Below, piece after piece: positions 1-5,273 of a stretch of 5,273 nt of DNA. This DNA comes from an uncultured Clostridiaceae bacterium (lineage in GTDB: Bacteria > Bacillota > Clostridia > Lachnospirales > Lachnospiraceae). Each line of letters begins with the position of its first letter. The stretch's first letter is position 1. The notes beneath the pieces were generated by a model. It searched no databases, was not told the DNA's origin, and saw nothing but the letters and a program-made list of their open reading frames with translations. The DNA is taken from NCBI GenBank assembly GCA_958441075.1, contig CAUCBQ010000141.1, positions 1-5,273 on the forward strand. The letters are read 5' to 3'. Both the position numbers and the translations under genes were made by a program.

Positions 1-601
1 GTCCGTCAGCAATTCCCGCAGCAAGGGCAATTACATTTTTGAGGGCGCCTCCCAGCTCAATCCCCAGCATATCCGGACTGGTATACACCCTGAATACAGG
101 GCTCATAAACAGATTCTGCACCAGCTCTGCATCCTGCTTTCTGTGCGCTCCTGCCACACAGGTAGTGGGAAGCCCCCGGCTTACCTCCTCTGCATGGCTT
201 GGGCCGGAAAGAACCGTAACGCGGGCAGACGGAAGCTCCTCCTCAATTACCTCTGACAGATTTTTAAGAGTTGTATCTTCAATTCCCTTGGCAACATTGG
301 TCAGAACCTGCCCTTCTTTTAAAAAGGGAGCCATTTTTCGTGCAGTTTCTCTTACATAGACGGATGGAACCGAAAGAACCAGCAGCTCCTTATTCTCCAT
401 AGCCTGCTCAAGATCCCCTGTAATCCCAATTGTCTCCGGAATAGGCGTATCCCCCAGATTGGGATGACGCCTTGCAGCCGTCAGCGCTTCCACCTCTGCA
501 TGGACTGCCGACCACAGCTCCACCTCATGACCGTTTCCTGCAAGCAGGACAGCCAGAGCCGTCCCCCAGGTTCCTGAACCGATCACACCGATCTTAGACA
601 T
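1..601 (-). CDS. gpsA: NAD(P)H-dependent glycerol-3-phosphate dehydrogenase, partial (C-terminus off the left edge)
   Basis: Cytosolic enzyme that reduces dihydroxyacetone phosphate to sn-glycerol 3-phosphate, the backbone precursor of phospholipids. I translated 200 residues from the ATG at 601-599. Seen: an N-terminal Rossmann dinucleotide-binding motif GSGTWGTAL (residues 8-16), the VPS segment (78-80), the NVAKGIE segment with a conserved lysine (K106), LSGPSHAEEV (131-140), and the family signature GALKNVIALAAG with its conserved lysine K188 (185-196). The family is usually about 330-345 residues, so roughly 40% is missing beyond position 1. The start is fixed by a strong ribosome binding site 6 bases upstream and by the Rossmann motif lying directly at the N-terminus. 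The gene follows plsY by 33 bases with no terminator between them, so co-transcription is likely, and its product is the PlsY substrate. The reading frame is intact throughout the visible part. Identification is firm. Confidence 0.97.
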   Translation of the reverse strand, partial: MSKIGVIGSGTWGTALAVLLAGNGHEVELWSAVHAEVEALTAARRHPNLGDTPIPETIGITGDLEQAMENKELLVLSVPSVYVRETARKMAPFLKEGQVLTNVAKGIEDTTLKNLSEVIEEELPSARVTVLSGPSHAEEVSRGLPTTCVAGAHRKQDAELVQNLFMSPVFRVYTSPDMLGIELGGALKNVIALAAGIADG

Positions 602-607
602 TTCGTA

Positions 608-615
608 CCCCTCCT
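608..615 (-). promoter_or_regulatory. Ribosome binding site of gpsA
   Basis: Read on the minus strand, AGGAGGGG lies 6 bases before the gpsA ATG. It is a near-perfect Shine-Dalgarno sequence and decides the start at 601. It falls in the 33-base gap after the plsY stop codon. Confidence 0.85.
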
Positions 616-634
616 GTTACTGTTTTGTATCTAT

Positions 635-1267
635 TTACTGTTTTTTTGCACCCACCTTGTTTTCTGTTCCTTTTAAAAGGCGGCCGATATTAGCCCTGTG
701 GCGCCAGAAAGCCATGACCGTAATCACAGCTGTCACAGCTGTAAACTCCACCTGTCCCGGTATAAGGCCATATGCCCCATGGAAATTCTGAACTGCATTC
801 CACACAAGAAGAATGGCAGATACCACCAGAGATCCCAGTGATACATAGCGGGTCACTGCCACAAGCAGGATAAAGCAGGATAAGCAGATCACAGTCAGTC
901 TCCAGTCAATGGAAAAAATGATTCCAGCAGTAGCTGCAATGCCCTTTCCTCCCTTAAATCCCAGATAAAAGGGGAAATTATGTCCCAGAATCACTCCCAG
1001 GCCCGTATACAGCATATATACGTACATAAGCTCCGGCTGATCCTTAAACAGCAGCCGCGTGACAAAACAGGGAATTACGGTTTTCAGGAAATCTCCCATA
1101 AAAACCGCAAGGCCTGCTTTTTTTCCCATCACCCGCAGGGCATTGGTGCTGCCGGAATTACCGCTTCCAAATTTTCGTATATCAATGCCGTGAAGTTTTC
1201 CGTAAATATAGCCAGTCTGAAACAGGCCGCACAGATAACCGGCGGCCAGACAAATGATGCGTTCCAT
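635..1267 (-). CDS. plsY: Glycerol-3-phosphate acyltransferase PlsY (acyl-phosphate dependent)
   Basis: Integral membrane enzyme that transfers an acyl chain from acyl phosphate (the PlsX product) to sn-glycerol 3-phosphate, giving lysophosphatidic acid, the first committed step of phospholipid synthesis. The 210-residue length is normal for the family. The three signature regions are visible in order: GSGNSGSTN (residues 34-42), then GHNFPFYLGFKGGKGIA (95-111), whose GGKG loop is the glycerol-3-phosphate binding element, and RHRANIGRLLKGTE (189-202) with conserved H190, N193 and E202. Hydrophobic stretches near 1-23, 53-73, 82-104, 112-153 and 174-188 fit a multi-pass membrane protein. The first signature reads S and S where many members have P and A (GSGNPGATN). 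The ATG has an AAGGGG ribosome binding site at 1277-1282, 9 bases upstream. The gene begins 18 bases after der and ends 33 bases before gpsA, which makes its substrate. Confidence 0.97.
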   Translation of the reverse strand: MERIICLAAGYLCGLFQTGYIYGKLHGIDIRKFGSGNSGSTNALRVMGKKAGLAVFMGDFLKTVIPCFVTRLLFKDQPELMYVYMLYTGLGVILGHNFPFYLGFKGGKGIAATAGIIFSIDWRLTVICLSCFILLVAVTRYVSLGSLVVSAILLVWNAVQNFHGAYGLIPGQVEFTAVTAVITVMAFWRHRANIGRLLKGTENKVGAKKQ

Positions 1268-1285
1268 TTCTCTTATCCCCTTGTA

Positions 1286-2614
1286 TTACTGATCTTTTTC
1301 CTTCCGTTCCCGGATGATGAATTTTAAGGAGGTACCCTTAAATCCAAAGGCATTTCGGATCTGATTCTCCAGATATCTCGTATAGGAGAAGTGCATCAGC
1401 TCCTTGTCATTTACAAATACCACAAAGGTCGGCGGCTTTACAGACACCTGAGTCATATAGTAAATCTTCAGGCGCTTGCCCTTATCAGACGGTGGCTGCT
1501 GCATAGCTACCGCCTCGGTCATGATTTCATTCAGAACGCCGGTTGCCACACGGAGATTCTGATTCTGGCGCACCATGTCGATCATATCAAACAGTTTCGG
1601 AAGACGCTGTCCTGTAGCGGCTGATATGAAGATAAATTCCGCATATGGCATAAATGCCAGAGTTTCCCGGATCTTATTGGTATACTGGTAAATGGTCTTA
1701 TCATTCTTTTCAATGGCATCCCATTTGTTTACAGCAACGATAATCCCCTTGCCTCTGTCGTGGGCAATTCCGGCGATCTTTGCATCCTGCTCTGTGACGC
1801 CCTCTTTGGCGTCAATTACAACAACCACAATATCTGCCCGCTCCACTGCAGTCACAGTACGGATGATACTGTAACGCTCCAGCTCCTCTTTGATTTTATT
1901 CTTGCGGCGAAGTCCCGCTGTATCGATAAAAACATACGGGGTGCCATTGTGAACAATCTCCGTATCCACCGCATCTCTGGTGGTTCCGGCAATGTCGGAT
2001 ACAATGACCCTGTTTTCACCTAAAAGCTTATTGATAATGGAAGATTTTCCCACATTGGGCTTTCCAACCACGGCAATTCTCGGACGGTCGTCCTCCTCTT
2101 CCTCTGCGGCAGCTCCATCAAAATACTTTACCACCTCGTCTAACAGGTCGCCGATTCCCAGCCGGGAGGCAGCAGAAACGGGAACTGGATCGCCGATTCC
2201 CAGATTGTAAAACTCGTATACGTCATTTCCGAATTTTGCTATACTGTCTACTTTATTCACTGCCAGCACAACGGGCTTTCTGGACTTGCGGAGCATATCT
2301 GCCACCTTGGAATCCGCATCCACCAGTCCCTGGCGCACATCTACAATAAATATAATCACATCTGCGGTAGAAATGGCAATCTCTGCCTGCTCCCGCATCT
2401 GAGATAAAATAATATCACTGGTATCCGGCTCAATACCGCCTGTATCAATGAGAGTGAAATTCATATCCAGCCAGGAACAGTCTGCATAGATACGGTCTCT
2501 GGTAACGCCTGGGGTATCCTTTACAATGGAGATGGTATCTCCTGCAATTACATTAAACAGCGTAGATTTTCCCACGTTGGGTCTTCCTACGATGGCTACC
2601 ACTGGTTTGCTCAT
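1286..2614 (-). CDS. der: Ribosome-associated GTPase Der (EngA), 50S assembly factor
   Basis: Essential GTPase with two tandem G domains that binds the 50S subunit and promotes its late maturation in the cytosol. The 442 residues match the usual length of about 435-450. First G domain: GRPNVGKST (P-loop, 10-18), GVTRD (36-40), DTGG (57-60), NKVD (120-123), SAA (147-149). An acidic linker (EEEEDD, 171-176) joins the second G domain: GKPNVGKSS (184-192), TTRD (211-214), DTAG (231-234), NKWD (296-299), SAATG (331-335). A C-terminal KH-like RNA-binding domain follows (about 352-440), with the family-typical KIYYMTQV and PPTFVVFVN segments (383-402). All G motifs of both domains are intact. The ATG has an ideal ribosome binding site. 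The gene lies 19 bases after the DUF512 gene and 18 bases before plsY, with no terminator, consistent with an operon. Confidence 0.98.
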   Translation of the reverse strand: MSKPVVAIVGRPNVGKSTLFNVIAGDTISIVKDTPGVTRDRIYADCSWLDMNFTLIDTGGIEPDTSDIILSQMREQAEIAISTADVIIFIVDVRQGLVDADSKVADMLRKSRKPVVLAVNKVDSIAKFGNDVYEFYNLGIGDPVPVSAASRLGIGDLLDEVVKYFDGAAAEEEEDDRPRIAVVGKPNVGKSSIINKLLGENRVIVSDIAGTTRDAVDTEIVHNGTPYVFIDTAGLRRKNKIKEELERYSIIRTVTAVERADIVVVVIDAKEGVTEQDAKIAGIAHDRGKGIIVAVNKWDAIEKNDKTIYQYTNKIRETLAFMPYAEFIFISAATGQRLPKLFDMIDMVRQNQNLRVATGVLNEIMTEAVAMQQPPSDKGKRLKIYYMTQVSVKPPTFVVFVNDKELMHFSYTRYLENQIRNAFGFKGTSLKFIIRERKEKDQ

Positions 2615-2624
2615 TTATTTTTAT

Positions 2625-2632
2625 TCCTCCTT
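2625..2632 (-). promoter_or_regulatory. Ribosome binding site of der
   Basis: Read on the minus strand, AAGGAGGA lies 10 bases before the der ATG. It begins 1 base after the stop codon of the preceding DUF512 gene, so ribosomes terminating there would be well placed to re-initiate on der. Translational coupling is inferred from this spacing, not shown. Confidence 0.85.
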
Positions 2633-2633
2633 A

Positions 2634-4043
2634 TTATGTCTCTTCTGACAGCTCATCAAGCTCATAGCCCTCATAGCCGTAGTCCGCTCCCGGACCTGCC
2701 TCATCCTCCTCCGGCTCTGCATCCAGCTCCGGATAAAGAACAGCTCTCACAAAATCGCGTCCGCTTGATTTTACTATACGCACCTTTACTTGTAAAGCCT
2801 TTTCTGCGTCCTCTGCCGTGAGGTCATCTAAAAAGACCGTCTCCCCGCTGCGGAACATATTGACCGGAAGAAGCAGATAATCGCCCAGCTCCCGCCCCGT
2901 AAGCTGGGCGATTACATCCTGCCCCGTAAGAAGGCCGGATACGGTAATGGATTCCCCAAAGAAATCGTTTCTTATGGGGTAAATGTGAATGGTGCGGCCG
3001 GGGAATTTCTCACGAATCCATCCGGCATATTTCTTTATATAAGGATAGGGGAGACGTCCTGTAGCAATGGAAACTGTGCGGCTGATCCCGTCATCCGAAC
3101 ACTCCTTTAATGCCTCCTCTACCTCTGAGGCCAGAAGCCTCAGCATTCCCACACCGTTTTCCAGCTGGATATAACCGTCATAGCGCTCCTCTTCCGGAAG
3201 GGGCCGTTCTGCCAGAATATACCATTCGTCGCTGGCGTGGATAAAGTGTGTCCCATGCTCCTTATACAGCTTTTTCTGCCACATTTCAATAAGGTCAATC
3301 ACCTCACAGGCGTCCTCCTTCGTAAAGGGCTCCAAAGGATAAAGGCCGTCTCTGTATTTAGAAAGGCCTACAGGCACCACGGACACGCTCTGCATACAGG
3401 GGATATATTTTGTCAGATCCTCAATGGAACGCCTTAACTCATCCCCATCATTGACCCCCTTGCACAAAACGATCTGTCCGTTCATGGGCGTTTCTGCCTC
3501 ATAAAGACGGTCGATCATCTGCAGGGCCTGTCCGGCAAAACGGTTGTGGAGCATCTTGCATCTCAGTTCCGGATTGGTCGTCTGGACGGAAATATTGATC
3601 GGGGCCAGCTTAAAACGGATGATCCGCTCAATATCCTTATCCTTCAGATTCGTAAGGGTCACATAATTCCCCTGGAGAAAGGACAGCCTGGTATCATCGT
3701 CCTTAAAATACAGTGTTTCCCGCATTCCCGGAGGCATCTGGTCAATAAAGCAGAAAATACACTTGTTGCTGCAGGAACGGTACTCGCTCATAAGACCATT
3801 TTCAAAGGTCAGCCCCAGATCCTCATAGTCATTTTCAATGTCAAGCTCCCACTCTTCTCCATCTGCCTTGCGGACCGTCATAAGCATGGAAGGGCTGTTT
3901 ACATAGTATTCATAGTCAAAAATATCCTCTATCGGATTGCCGTTGATGGTAAGGACCAGGTCTCCCGGCTCCAGCTCCAGTTCTTCGCCAATAGAACCCG
4001 GATCTACCTTTGAAATCCGGTGCCCTTTCAGTTTCTTTTCCAT
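2634..4043 (-). CDS. DUF512-family radical-SAM protein with N-terminal PDZ-like domain, function unknown
   Basis: I recognise the family but not its reaction. Seen in 469 residues: a PDZ-like N-terminus (about 5-60; ELEPGDLVLTINGNPI at 23-38), then the radical-SAM cluster motif CSNKCIFC (C91, C95, C98; C-x3-C-x2-C with F97 before the last Cys) followed by FIDQMP, typical of this family. The DUF512 region covers roughly 220-435, with SDEWYILAERPLP (271-283), YIQLENGVGM (291-300), an FFGESITVSGLLTG segment (361-374) and RSGETVFLDDLT (398-409). An acidic, Tyr/Gly-containing tail (438-469) closes the protein. No signal peptide or membrane segment is evident, so it is probably cytosolic. The start is the only credible one: no ATG, GTG or TTG lies between it and the in-frame stop at 4089-4091. 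The ribosome binding site is modest (GAGG, 4055-4058, 11 bases upstream). It is the first gene of the cluster and lies 19 bases before der, an arrangement I recall from other Clostridia. Confidence 0.93.
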   Translation of the reverse strand: MEKKLKGHRISKVDPGSIGEELELEPGDLVLTINGNPIEDIFDYEYYVNSPSMLMTVRKADGEEWELDIENDYEDLGLTFENGLMSEYRSCSNKCIFCFIDQMPPGMRETLYFKDDDTRLSFLQGNYVTLTNLKDKDIERIIRFKLAPINISVQTTNPELRCKMLHNRFAGQALQMIDRLYEAETPMNGQIVLCKGVNDGDELRRSIEDLTKYIPCMQSVSVVPVGLSKYRDGLYPLEPFTKEDACEVIDLIEMWQKKLYKEHGTHFIHASDEWYILAERPLPEEERYDGYIQLENGVGMLRLLASEVEEALKECSDDGISRTVSIATGRLPYPYIKKYAGWIREKFPGRTIHIYPIRNDFFGESITVSGLLTGQDVIAQLTGRELGDYLLLPVNMFRSGETVFLDDLTAEDAEKALQVKVRIVKSSGRDFVRAVLYPELDAEPEEDEAGPGADYGYEGYELDELSEET

Positions 4044-4090
4044 AATTATTTTAACCTCGATCTGTCTGTATTCTGATTTTTTCTTTTTCT

Positions 4091-4119
4091 ATCATAACAA
4101 TTTTACGTATGTTTGTAAA
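4091..4119 (-). promoter_or_regulatory. Sigma-A-type promoter of the DUF512-der-plsY-gpsA operon
   Basis: Read on the minus strand, TTTACA (4119-4114) and TATGAT (4096-4091) are separated by exactly 17 bases. Each hexamer matches 5 of 6 consensus bases. The expected transcription start near 4084 gives a leader of about 40 bases before the DUF512 ATG. This is the best promoter match on this strand and the only good one close to the gene. It is a prediction from motif and position. Confidence 0.72.
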
Positions 4120-4127
4120 TGGCAACT

Positions 4128-4139
4128 TCCGCAGGCGGA
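4128..4139. repeat. Short GC-rich inverted repeat upstream of the operon promoter
   Basis: TCCGC and GCGGA arms (5 bases each) flank a 2-base AG centre. The palindrome sits in otherwise AT-rich sequence, 8 bases upstream of the minus-strand -35 hexamer, about 45 to 55 bases before the predicted start. The position would suit a regulator site, but a 10-base match can arise by chance and I recognise no known operator. Confidence 0.3.
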
Positions 4140-4173
4140 TTAAGAGGCATTGCAAATACAGCTTTGGTGAAAG

Positions 4174-4202
4174 AATGTATTTTTCAGTAAAATATCTGTA
4201 AA
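4174..4202 (-). promoter_or_regulatory. Possible second, weaker upstream promoter for the minus-strand operon
   Basis: Read on the minus strand, TTTACA (4202-4197) and TACATT (4179-4174) are again 17 bases apart. The -35 matches 5 of 6 consensus bases and the -10 only 4 of 6, so this is weaker than the promoter at 4091-4119. Its -35 lies 3 bases from the -35 of the divergent prs promoter. If used, it would give a leader of about 125 bases. Confidence 0.35.
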
Positions 4203-4205
4203 GCC

Positions 4206-4234
4206 TTGACCGAACTGGTGGGAAATGGTATATA
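4206..4234 (+). promoter_or_regulatory. Sigma-A-type promoter of prs, with extended -10
   Basis: TTGACC (4206-4211) and TATATA (4229-4234) are separated by 17 bases. The bases just before the -10 are TGG, giving the TGn extended -10 element. Transcription should begin near 4241, leaving a leader of about 80 bases before the prs ATG. A CCGAAC hexamer overlaps the -35 (4210-4215). Confidence 0.7.
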
Positions 4235-4244
4235 TCATATGTAT

Positions 4245-4285
4245 GCCCTCAGGTTAGAGCGGCCTGTCCGCCCTTCCTGTAAGGG
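4245..4285 (+). other. Potentially structured 5' leader of prs
   Basis: The predicted prs leader can form two small adjacent hairpins: GCGG/CCGC (4259-4262 with 4268-4271) and CCCTT/AAGGG (4271-4275 with 4281-4285). Both carry the same five-base loop, CCTGT. They share base 4271, so one pair must yield. An alternative stem, GCCCTC with GAG-C-GGC (4245-4250 with 4257-4263, one bulged base), would exclude the first hairpin. No run of T follows, so this is not an intrinsic terminator. I do not recognise a known riboswitch class. Confidence 0.3.
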
Positions 4286-4305
4286 AAACCGTCACTACAA
4301 TGGAT

Positions 4306-4312
4306 AAAGGAG
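4306..4312 (+). promoter_or_regulatory. Ribosome binding site of prs
   Basis: AAAGGAG lies 10 bases before the ATG at 4323. An in-frame TAA at 4305-4307 overlaps it, so translation in this frame cannot start further upstream and the start is settled. Confidence 0.8.
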
Positions 4313-4322
4313 TAAAGCTTTC

Positions 4323-5273
4323 ATGGCTAACAATTTCGTATTCAATGATTCCCTCCCCGTTGCACCTTTAAAACTGGCTGCTCTGGAAAGCTGCCGGGAA
4401 TTCGCTTCCAAGGTCAATGACCACATCGTTCAGTTCCGGCGCAACGATATTGAGGAACTGACCCGCCGCAAGGCAGATCTGCGCTACCGCGGATATGATG
4501 TGGATTCCTATCTGCTGGACTGCCACTGCCCCAGATTCGGCACCGGCGAAGCAAAGGGTGTGATCAATGAGTCTGTACGCGGTACGGATGTGTTTGTAAT
4601 GGTTGACGTGATGAACTACAGCATCCCCTACACTGTATGCGGCTACACCAACCATATGTCCCCGGATGACCATTATCAGGATTTAAAGCGTATTATCGGC
4701 GCCTGCTCTTCTACGGCTCACCGGATCAATGTAATTATGCCTTTCCTTTACGAAAGCCGCCAGCACAAGCGCAGCAAACGCGAATCTTTGGACTGCGCCA
4801 TGGCACTGGAAGAGCTGGTTGCAATGGGCGTGGAAAACATCATCACCTTTGACGCCCACGATCCCAGAGTGCAGAATGCCATCCCCCTTTACGGCTTTGA
4901 CAACTTCCTGCCTACCTATCAGTTTGTAAAAACTCTTTTCTCCCACGATACCACCACAAAGATCGACAAAGAGCATCTGATGGTAATCAGTCCGGATGAA
5001 GGCGCTATGAACCGCGCCGTATATCTGGCAAACAATCTGGGAGTAGATATGGGTATGTTCTACAAGCGCCGTGACTATTCAAAGGTTGTAAACGGACGCA
5101 ACCCCATCGTGGCCCATGAGTTTTTAGGTTCCTCCGTAGAAGGCAAAACCGTGCTGATCATCGATGATATGATTTCCTCCGGTGAAAGTATGCTGGATAC
5201 CTGTAAGGAATTAAAGGAAAGAAAGGCTGCCAAGGCCATCGTATGCTGTACCTTCGGCCTGTTCACCAATGGT
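4323..5273 (+). CDS. prs: Ribose-phosphate diphosphokinase (PRPP synthetase), divergent long form, partial (C-terminus off the right edge)
   Basis: Cytosolic enzyme transferring pyrophosphate from ATP to ribose 5-phosphate to give PRPP for nucleotide, histidine and tryptophan synthesis. 317 residues are visible and no stop is reached. Landmarks align with classical Prs: ESVRGTDVFVM (83-93), RINVIMPF (134-141), the catalytic-loop equivalent SRQHKR (145-150), TFDAHD (175-180; H179 corresponds to the metal-binding His of the DLH motif), SPDEGAMNRA (223-232), KRR (248-250), and the PRPP-binding loop LIIDDMISSGES (278-289) in place of the usual DDMIDTAGT. Classical bacterial Prs is about 315 residues in total, but here the PRPP loop alone lies near 281 instead of about 220, so the protein has an N-terminal extension and internal insertions and is probably near 390 residues complete. 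I recall such forms in Lachnospiraceae. It is transcribed away from the der operon, from its own promoter. Substrate specificity is inferred. Confidence 0.9.
   Translation, partial: MANNFVFNDSLPVAPLKLAALESCREFASKVNDHIVQFRRNDIEELTRRKADLRYRGYDVDSYLLDCHCPRFGTGEAKGVINESVRGTDVFVMVDVMNYSIPYTVCGYTNHMSPDDHYQDLKRIIGACSSTAHRINVIMPFLYESRQHKRSKRESLDCAMALEELVAMGVENIITFDAHDPRVQNAIPLYGFDNFLPTYQFVKTLFSHDTTTKIDKEHLMVISPDEGAMNRAVYLANNLGVDMGMFYKRRDYSKVVNGRNPIVAHEFLGSSVEGKTVLIIDDMISSGESMLDTCKELKERKAAKAIVCCTFGLFTNG

Noticed and set aside
39..359. 106-codon plus-strand open frame at the left edge
   Set aside because: It is antisense to gpsA, whose minus-strand frame carries the Rossmann and GALKN motifs. The antisense translation is low-complexity and unrecognisable.
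602..634. Possible terminator or internal promoter between plsY and gpsA
   Set aside because: There is no hairpin, and the gap is taken up by the gpsA ribosome binding site and AT-rich spacer without spaced -35/-10 hexamers.
2087..2104. Run of acidic codons between the two G domains of der, considered as a repeat or slippage site
   Set aside because: An acidic linker at this position is normal in Der proteins, and the frame stays open with intact motifs on both sides.
3546..4013. 155-codon plus-strand open frame opposite the DUF512 gene
   Set aside because: It lies entirely antisense to a gene with clear conserved motifs, shows no recognisable domain, and is explained as a shadow of that gene's codon usage. 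The same applies to the other antisense frames over der, plsY and prs.
4150..4178. Alternative plus-strand promoter beginning TTGCAA at 4150
   Set aside because: At 17-base spacing the -10 would be GAATGT, a poor match; the promoter at 4206-4234 is clearly better.
4241..4322. PRPP or ppGpp riboswitch (ykkC family) in the prs leader
   Set aside because: The leader is only about 80 bases and I do not see the conserved ykkC core sequence elements or a downstream terminator.
4300..4371. Small ORF (23 codons) starting just before and overlapping the prs start
   Set aside because: Its ATG has no ribosome binding site at the right distance, it is out of frame with prs, and the prs ribosome binding site lies inside it. 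A leader-peptide role is not supported.

Overview
The window looks like core chromosome of a low-to-mid GC Firmicute, most likely class Clostridia and probably Lachnospiraceae. This rests on the gene order (DUF512 radical-SAM protein, der, plsY, gpsA), strong AGGAGG-type ribosome binding sites, sigma-A-like promoters, and an unusual long-form PRPP synthetase that I associate from memory with Lachnospiraceae. No sequence search was run. I see no mobile element, tRNA, rRNA or CRISPR array.

Layout: positions 1-4043 hold four tightly packed genes, all on the minus strand. In transcription order they are a DUF512-family radical-SAM/PDZ protein (4043 to 2634), the ribosome-assembly GTPase der (2614 to 1286), the acyl-phosphate-dependent glycerol-3-phosphate acyltransferase plsY (1267 to 635), and the glycerol-3-phosphate dehydrogenase gpsA (601 to beyond position 1, C-terminus missing). 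The gaps are 19, 18 and 33 bases. They contain ribosome binding sites and no terminator hairpin, so one operon is the simplest reading. Positions 4044-4322 are a divergent intergenic region with back-to-back promoters. From 4323 to the right edge, on the plus strand, is the first 317 codons of a divergent ribose-phosphate diphosphokinase (PRPP synthetase), truncated by the window.

How the genes fit together: GpsA makes sn-glycerol 3-phosphate from dihydroxyacetone phosphate, and PlsY acylates it to lysophosphatidic acid, so the last two genes form the entry to phospholipid synthesis. Der acts in 50S ribosome maturation. The DUF512 protein has a complete radical-SAM cluster motif, but its reaction is not known to me; its position just before der is its main contextual clue. 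The divergent PRPP synthetase feeds nucleotide, histidine and tryptophan synthesis.

Most of the window is ordinary housekeeping sequence. The points that merit a second look are the uncharacterised radical-SAM protein, the non-canonical PRPP synthetase, and the compact divergent promoter region with a potentially structured prs leader.
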